Position numbers and translations under genes: made by a program. A stretch of DNA of 6,199 nt from Candidatus Thalassarchaeaceae archaeon (GTDB lineage Archaea; Thermoplasmatota; Poseidoniia; Poseidoniales; Thalassarchaeaceae), in the NCBI GenBank assembly GCA_013330385.1, contig DUIL01000029.1:1-6199 (forward strand), written 5' to 3'. This document shows positions 5,949 to 6,199 of this stretch, piece by piece. The notes under the pieces are model-generated. The model saw only the letters and a list, made by a program, of their open reading frames with translations, ran no database searches and was not told the origin of the DNA. How positions within the stretch are numbered: the stretch's first letter is position 1; each line of letters starts with the position of its first letter.

Positions 5949-5962
5949 GGGTCGAGCGACCC
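5949..5962 (+). repeat. perfect inverted repeat in the tRNA 5' leader
   Basis: GGGTCG-AG-CGACCC is a perfect inverted repeat ending 3 bp before the mature tRNA. In RNA it would form a tight hairpin (5-6 bp, 2-4 nt loop). The left arm can alternatively pair with TCGACC at 5921-5926 or with the GACCC of the tRNA acceptor strand (5967-5971). The three pairings exclude one another. A role in tRNA processing is speculative. Confidence 0.5.
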
Positions 5963-5965
5963 ACT

Positions 5966-6042
5966 GGACCCATAGTGTAGCCTGGATATCACTGGGGCTT
6001 GCGGAGCCTTAAACCCGTGTTCAAATCGCGGTGGGTCCGCCA
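5966..6042 (+). tRNA. tRNA-Arg (anticodon GCG), CCA encoded
   Basis: The strand folds into a full cloverleaf without an intron. The acceptor stem is GGACCCA/TGGGTCC (7 bp, all Watson-Crick). The D arm has stem GTG/CAC with A14, G15 and GG18-19 in the loop. The anticodon stem is GGGGC/GCCTT, with two G-U pairs at its open end, and the loop is TTGCGGA with anticodon GCG at 6001-6003. The variable loop is 4 nt. The T stem is CCGTG/CGCGG with loop TTCAAAT. Discriminator G73 is followed by an encoded CCA (6040-6042). It reads CGC and CGU arginine codons. A G34 Arg tRNA for CGN is the archaeal arrangement; bacteria usually encode ACG, later modified to inosine. No U-rich terminator follows, and the thioesterase gene starts 37 bp downstream. 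Confidence 0.95.
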
Positions 6043-6071
6043 TCACAGCGTTCAAGCCTTACCGTGTTGAC

Positions 6072-6075
6072 GGAG
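6072..6075 (+). promoter_or_regulatory. Shine-Dalgarno-like GGAG before the thioesterase start
   Basis: GGAG lies 4 nt before ATG 6080. An in-frame TGA at 6068 rules out earlier starts. With no TATA-like element in the 37-bp gap, the site suggests translation from a leadered transcript, perhaps one that begins upstream of the tRNA. Confidence 0.45.
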
Positions 6076-6079
6076 CCCC

Positions 6080-6199
6080 ATGGCATTCGTTTCAACCCGT
6101 CGTGTGGATTTCCCGATGGTCGACCTTGCGAAGATTGTGTATTATCCTAGATTTTGGGATTTAGCACACCGGTTTTACGAAGAATCTTGGGAGTTTTCC
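6080..6199 (+). CDS. hotdog-fold acyl-CoA thioesterase, N-terminal part (3' truncated by window edge)
   Basis: Forty codons are visible from ATG 6080, open to the window end. The sequence V9-D-F-P-M-V-D-L-A-K-I-V-Y-Y-P-R-F and the following WDLAHRFYEE match the first strand and central helix of the 4-hydroxybenzoyl-CoA thioesterase family (4HBT, YbgC-like), which hydrolyse acyl-CoA thioesters in the cytoplasm. D15 occupies the place of the catalytic aspartate in the family motif D-x-A-x-x-V-x-x-P. Family members are normally about 130-150 residues, so roughly 100 lie beyond the edge. The start is fixed by an in-frame stop at 6068 and by the GGAG site. The acyl substrate cannot be told from this fragment. 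Confidence 0.82.
   Translation, partial: MAFVSTRRVDFPMVDLAKIVYYPRFWDLAHRFYEESWEFS

Noticed and set aside
5949..5962. Rho-independent terminator of the 117-residue gene
   Set aside because: The hairpin is not followed by a T tract; it runs directly into the tRNA. The bacterial-type terminator model also does not fit an archaeal host.
5994..6010. Intron in the tRNA anticodon loop
   Set aside because: The loop is exactly 7 nt (TTGCGGA) with closed stem pairs, so there is no room for an intron or a bulge-helix-bulge.
5825..6055. Minus-strand open frame over the tRNA
   Set aside because: It spans the whole tRNA gene, whose cloverleaf is unambiguous.

Overview
The window looks like chromosomal DNA from a mesophilic euryarchaeote, most plausibly an uncultivated planktonic lineage such as Marine Group II (Poseidoniales). 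Three features point to Archaea: a PAC2-family protein of the proteasome-assembly-chaperone type, a tRNA-Arg with anticodon GCG (bacteria usually read CGN codons with an ACG tRNA), and several genes with a TATA-like element about 27 bp before the start codon and no Shine-Dalgarno motif, as expected for leaderless transcripts. The clade name is inference. The domain-level call is better supported, although the NAD+-dependent DNA ligase is a bacterial-type enzyme.

Layout. Positions 1-1386 (+) hold the C-terminal two thirds of the NAD+-dependent DNA ligase LigA, cut by the left edge. Its stop codon abuts the stop of a convergent PAC2-family gene (1387-2196, -). That gene diverges across a 53-bp gap from a Cas4/RecB-type iron-sulfur nuclease (2250-3515, +). 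The nuclease gene overlaps tail-to-tail by 82 bp with a DnaQ-fold DEDDh exonuclease that has an ExoX-like C-terminal module (3434-4246, -). Across a 92-bp gap lies a secreted lipoprotein with two PKD-like domains (4339-5505, +). It is followed by an unrecognised 117-residue protein (5559-5912, +), a tRNA-Arg(GCG) (5966-6042, +) and the first 40 codons of a hotdog-fold acyl-CoA thioesterase (6080-6199, +), cut by the right edge.

Three of the first four genes act on DNA: a ligase, an Fe-S nuclease and a 3'-5' exonuclease. This makes a small replication/repair neighbourhood with the PAC2 gene interleaved. The genes alternate in strand, so this is a neighbourhood and not an operon. The right half is unrelated housekeeping and surface material. 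No mobile element, CRISPR array or phage gene is visible, and no stretch longer than about 92 bp lacks a gene. I see no clear new defence or mobile system. The most interesting signals are the packed gene ends (0-bp and 82-bp convergent junctions), a central TTAA that could be a shared bidirectional promoter, the extension on the Fe-S nuclease, the HbYX-like tail on the PAC2 protein, and the palindrome-rich leader of the tRNA, which may be co-transcribed with the thioesterase.
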